Assembly (NCBI GenBank): GCA_023622465.1
Contig: JAMNZE010000070.1
Location: 1 to 8,966, forward strand
Source: UBA5500 sp023622465
GTDB lineage: Bacteria > Bacillota > UBA994 > UBA5500
Direction of reading: 5' to 3'
Length of the DNA: 8,966 bases
Each line of letters opens with the position of its first letter. Position 1 is the stretch's first letter. A program made the translations under genes and the position numbers. Below, piece after piece: positions 6,895 through 8,966 of this stretch. The notes under the pieces were generated by a model, which had not been told where the DNA came from, did no database searches, and was given only the letters and a program-made list of their open reading frames with translations.

Positions 6895-7081
6895 GGCACT
6901 ACCTCCTCCAATCAATACTTCCGTCTAAACTACTGCACGGTATATTCTTCGACAATAGGTTTACATGTATGCAACGGATAAAAAAGACTGAGAGTATTTA
7001 TCACTAATATTACCCGTAGTACATATACTTGCAGAAGCTGCTGAACGGCGGCTTGTTTCACATAGAGGGAGGTGACTAGGA
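6895..7081. other. Divergent intergenic region between aminotransferase and micro-gene
   Basis: This AT-rich gap of 187 bases must hold the aminotransferase promoter (minus) and the promoter of the small gene at 7082 (plus). I found no strong sigma-A promoter on either strand: minus TTGTCG with TAGTTT 17 bases on is weak. No riboswitch or T-box features (no specifier stem, no terminator) are visible. Confidence 0.5.
7002..7030 (+). promoter_or_regulatory. Possible sigma-K-like promoter of the Arg/His-rich micro-gene
   Basis: CACT at 7002-7005, then 16 bases, then CATATACTT at 7022-7030. Mother-cell sigma-K promoters of Bacillus have an AC-centred -35 and CATAnnnTA; here eight of the last nine positions that matter fit except the final A. 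Such short motifs arise easily by chance, and applying the Bacillus consensus to this organism is an assumption. Confidence 0.25.
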
Positions 7082-7168
7082 GTGAGAAGAAGACGGCATC
7101 GCCGCCACCATCGTCACCATCGTCGCTGCCATCGCCGATGGCACCGCAGATTTCGTTTAGAAGAGTAG
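7082..7168 (+). CDS. Arg/His-rich 28-residue micro-protein, unknown function
   Basis: A short gene starting at GTG. The ribosome site AGGGAGGTGA (7066-7075) is almost a full match to the 16S tail and sits 9 bases from the start. An in-frame TGA at 7073-7075 rules out a longer product. The product begins MRRRRHRRHHRHH and holds 14 Arg, 7 His, one Cys (residue 16), one Trp (20) and one Phe (24), ending in RLEE. It contains a tandem 9-base repeat CACCATCGT (7106-7123) coding His-His-Arg. The stop is 6 bases before a terminator hairpin, so it looks like a complete one-gene unit. I do not recognise a family. Such extreme basic composition fits binding to nucleic acid or another polyanion, or a spore-packaging peptide, but that is inference. 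Low-complexity DNA with a chance ribosome site is the alternative. Confidence 0.6.
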   Translation: MRRRRHRRHHRHHRRCHRRWHRRFRLEE

Positions 7169-7174
7169 TTAGAA

Positions 7175-7209
7175 GGGGCTGTTGCAAAACTATTTTTTGC
7201 GACAGCCCC
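7175..7209. terminator. Bidirectional terminator hairpin, second copy of the GGGCTGT family
   Basis: A 15-bp stem with one G-T pair (GGGGCTGTTGCAAAA at 7175-7189 with TTTTGCGACAGCCCC at 7195-7209), loop CTATT. It separates the micro-gene stop (7168, plus) from the dedA-like stop (7220, minus) and can serve both. The A-rich inner arm gives T-rich sequence within the stem, but no long T-run follows on either side. Its right arm shares 12 identical bases with the hairpin at 5629-5663. Confidence 0.7.
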
Positions 7210-7219
7210 GCCTCTTTCC

Positions 7220-7837
7220 CTAATCACGGGTTACAGGTAAACTTTGCTTCGATTGCCTTAACCGAAATAGCAGCCAACTGCCCATCAGTACAACCAAGAG
7301 GAGCAAAAAAGCTATACCTGAATAATGTTTAATTAAAGCTGCCGCTTTGGGCAGGTTGCTACTAAAAACTTGGCCAATAAAGATGACACTTGCGCTCCAG
7401 GCAGAAATACCGACAAAGGTATAGCTTAAGAACTTATAATAGGGCATGCGATTGAGACCGGCAAAATAGGAAACAAGATTACCGATCCAAAAGGGGCGCA
7501 TCAGGGCCACAATCTTTTCCCCATGACGCCCAAATAGGGAATACACCTGTTCTAAAGCTTGCAAGGAAGTGGCGATAAAGCGTCCAGCCCAAGGGAGACT
7601 TTGCAACCGGGGCAGGTTATATCCGATATAGTAGGGTACTAAAGCCCCCAGGGTGTAAGAGGTGGAGGCAATAAAGGCCGCCAGCCAAAAGTCCATTTTG
7701 TGAGCAGCGCAAGCAGCTCCAGCCATGAGCAAGACGATCAGGGCGGGACAGGGTAAAGTAAGCCCTTCGGCCAGCATGGCCACACCGATTGCTAAATAGC
7801 CCAACTGGGGAAAGTATTGGTTAAACCATGCTAGCAT
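7220..7837 (-). CDS. DedA/VTT-family membrane protein
   Basis: A 205-residue integral membrane protein of the DedA (SNARE-associated/VTT) family, usually 200-220 residues. Family members act as lipid scramblases or transporters; some carry undecaprenyl phosphate or phosphatidylethanolamine back across the membrane, and others support proton-motive-force and drug tolerance. Seen here: an N-terminal re-entrant-type segment with Glu24 and LPCPALIVLLMAG (28-40), LGALVPYYIGYNLPR (63-77), FGRHGEKIVALMR (102-114), YFAGLNRM, and a last helix near 172-192 with a basic tail. The usual RFxPxxR motif reads RPFWIGN (114-120), so the second Arg is replaced by Asn. The ATG at 7837 follows GGAGGGTGA with 8 bases between; an upstream TTG or GTG would run through the promoter. 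It has its own promoter and ends 10 bases from the terminator at 7175-7209. Confidence 0.82.
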   Translation of the reverse strand: MLAWFNQYFPQLGYLAIGVAMLAEGLTLPCPALIVLLMAGAACAAHKMDFWLAAFIASTSYTLGALVPYYIGYNLPRLQSLPWAGRFIATSLQALEQVYSLFGRHGEKIVALMRPFWIGNLVSYFAGLNRMPYYKFLSYTFVGISAWSASVIFIGQVFSSNLPKAAALIKHYSGIAFLLLLVVLMGSWLLFRLRQSKQSLPVTRD

Positions 7838-7867
7838 AGGGTCACCCTCCAAAGTAGAATTGGTTCT

Positions 7868-7895
7868 ATTATAGCAGAGAGGGACCAAATACCAA
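7868..7895 (-). promoter_or_regulatory. Sigma-A promoter of the DedA-family gene
   Basis: On the minus strand a perfect TATAAT (complement of 7868-7873) is preceded by TTGGTA (complement of 7890-7895, four of six) at 16 bases. The leader would be about 25 bases with the ribosome site inside it. This supports the ATG at 7837 as start rather than any codon farther upstream. Confidence 0.7.
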
Positions 7896-7947
7896 AAAGT
7901 ATTTTGTCGAACCCTCAACAGGAAATAGGCTTGGAGTAGAGAATTAG

Positions 7948-7974
7948 GGTTAATCAGCTAGAAGCTTGATAACC
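7948..7974 (+). promoter_or_regulatory. Dyad/hairpin directly before the lysA ribosome site
   Basis: GGTTA-a-TCA-GCT pairs with AGC-t-TGA-TAACC, giving 11 base pairs with two single-base bulges around the loop AGA. The stem ends two bases before GGGAGG of lysA. It may be an operator dyad or a 5' mRNA stem next to the ribosome site. It is far too small to be the lysine (L-box) riboswitch. No convincing sigma-A promoter for lysA was found in 7838-7988. Confidence 0.4.
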
Positions 7975-7988
7975 TGGGAGGAATACAA

Positions 7989-8966
7989 ATGAGCACCTAT
8001 GTTCATGGTCTTAAATTACAACCGGATATGACCATTGGACCCGATGGGCACCTTTGGTTTGGTGGCTGCAATTTGGTCACTTTAGCGGAGGAATTCGGCA
8101 CCCCTCTTTATTTAATCAACGAGAATACCATTAGACGCAACTGTGACCGCTATAAACAGGCAGCCACCGAATACCCCCACGATTTTTCTATTGCCTACGC
8201 CAGTAAGGCCTTTCTGTGTCAAGCCATATGCCGCATTATTGCTAGTATGGGCCTGAACTTAGATGTGGTTTCCTTAGGAGAACTATATACGGCACTAAGC
8301 AGTGATTTCCCAGCGGAGCGGATCATTTTCCACGGTGTTAATCGGAGCCGAGAGGAACTGCGCATCGCCATCCAACGGGGTGTGGGACGTATCGTTGTTG
8401 ACAACTTCTTTGAAATTGAAAAGCTGGTGGCGCTGGCTGCTGAAATGCAACGGGAAGTTAACCTATTAATTCGCGTAGCCAGCGGCGTGCAAGCAAATAC
8501 CCATGAATATGTACAAACCAGCATCACCAATTCCAAATTCGGTTTTAATATTGCCGACCTGCCGCAAGTGTTTGCTCTGTGCCACACCCAGCCCTTGTTG
8601 AAGGTGAGGGGGTTCCATTCCCATACCGGCTCCCAAATTCTGACCCTACAGCCTTTTATAGAAAATCTGCAGGTGATGCTGAAGTTGCTGGCCACTTGGC
8701 AAAAAAGAATACCCGAACTAAGCGAACTGAATGTCGGAGGAGGGTTAGGCAGCTATTATACCAACGGCGACCCGGAGCTCAGCATTGAGGAATACATGGC
8801 CGAAATAATCCGTACCGCCAAAGATACTGCCCAAGAATTGGGAATAGCCCTCCCCCGTTTAACCGTTGAACCGGGCCGATCCATTATCAATGAAGCGGGG
8901 CTCACCCTCTACCGGGTGGGTGGCACCAAGGCTATAGCTGGGATGCGCAAATATGTGTTTGTCGAT
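7989..8966 (+). CDS. lysA: Diaminopimelate decarboxylase LysA (3' end outside window)
   Basis: The first 326 codons of a fold-type III PLP decarboxylase that converts meso-diaminopimelate to lysine and CO2, the last step of lysine synthesis. The frame stays open to the last base, so perhaps 100-120 residues are missing, including the catalytic Cys region. Visible signs are FGTPLYLINENTIRRN near the start, YASKAF with the PLP-binding Lys73, LDVVSLGELYTAL (91-103), SKFGFN at 182-187, FHSHTGSQ (209-216), NVGGGLG with the phosphate-binding glycines (248-254) and VEPGRSI (293-299), whose Arg binds substrate. The ATG at 7989 has GGAGG 7 bases upstream. It is divergent from the DedA-family gene. Ornithine/arginine decarboxylases share the fold, but these motifs and the length point to LysA. 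Confidence 0.93.
   Translation, partial: MSTYVHGLKLQPDMTIGPDGHLWFGGCNLVTLAEEFGTPLYLINENTIRRNCDRYKQAATEYPHDFSIAYASKAFLCQAICRIIASMGLNLDVVSLGELYTALSSDFPAERIIFHGVNRSREELRIAIQRGVGRIVVDNFFEIEKLVALAAEMQREVNLLIRVASGVQANTHEYVQTSITNSKFGFNIADLPQVFALCHTQPLLKVRGFHSHTGSQILTLQPFIENLQVMLKLLATWQKRIPELSELNVGGGLGSYYTNGDPELSIEEYMAEIIRTAKDTAQELGIALPRLTVEPGRSIINEAGLTLYRVGGTKAIAGMRKYVFVD

Noticed and set aside
7097..7142. CRISPR or tandem-repeat array in the CAT/CGC-rich stretch
   Set aside because: The repeats are 9 bases, only two perfect units, with no spacers; they are explained by His/Arg codons.
6930..7187. 85-residue minus-strand frame upstream of the aminotransferase
   Set aside because: It is the complement of the Arg/His-rich micro-gene and of AT-rich spacer; its Asp/Gly run is just the reverse of the CAT/CGC repeats, and it begins inside a terminator stem.
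7072..7332. 86-residue plus-strand frame overlapping the micro-gene
   Set aside because: Reads through the terminator hairpin into the 3' end of the DedA-family gene; the Ser/Pro-rich content is an out-of-frame reading of the Arg/His codons.
7919..7988. Lysine riboswitch before lysA
   Set aside because: The gap is too short and contains only one small stem; the five-helix L-box core cannot fit.
8219..8695. 158-residue minus-strand frame at the right end
   Set aside because: Antisense shadow of lysA, whose PLP and substrate motifs are clear on the plus strand.

Overview
The window looks like chromosomal DNA from a spore-forming Clostridia-type Firmicute. The evidence is strong GGAGG-type ribosome sites, TTG/GTG starts, a SpoVB-family flippase, an AhrC-type ArgR and a diaminopimelate decarboxylase. 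Base composition is moderate. A Desulfotomaculum/Peptococcaceae-like relative is my guess from overall style, not something the sequence proves. There is no phage, transposon, CRISPR or plasmid signature; this is mostly housekeeping DNA.

Layout. Positions 1-330 carry no protein gene. On the minus strand they read as the start of a ribosomal RNA operon running leftward out of the window: a TTGACA promoter, a boxB-like hairpin, a boxA-like antitermination site, then a spacer that is a chain of hairpins, including two tandem copies of one GUAA-capped hairpin. Next come a 12-helix drug-efflux-type MFS transporter (391-1599, minus) and argR (1648-2100, minus), probably one unit read from a promoter with a candidate ARG box. 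Divergent from argR are a SpoVB-like lipid/oligosaccharide flippase (2287-3789, plus) and a B12-binding-type radical SAM protein with a DUF4080-like C-terminus (3835-5505, plus). This pair converges on a PLP aminotransferase of the 2-aminoadipate/LysN type (5707-6894, minus). The 200 bases between them hold two large dyads, one with three mutually competing arms.

Between the aminotransferase and a DedA/VTT membrane protein (7220-7837, minus) sits an easily missed 28-codon gene on the plus strand (7082-7168). It has a near-ideal Shine-Dalgarno sequence, and 21 of its 28 residues are Arg or His. A bidirectional terminator hairpin follows at once and shares its core with the one at 5629-5663. 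The window ends inside lysA (7989 to beyond 8966, plus), the last step of lysine synthesis.

How the genes relate. ArgR (arginine control), the aminotransferase and LysA are amino-acid functions; SpoVB and LysA both bear on cell wall or spore cortex. These are separate transcription units, however, and I see no single multi-gene system. The parts most worth a second look are the Arg/His-rich micro-gene, the hairpin chain of the rRNA leader, and the competing stems after the radical SAM gene.
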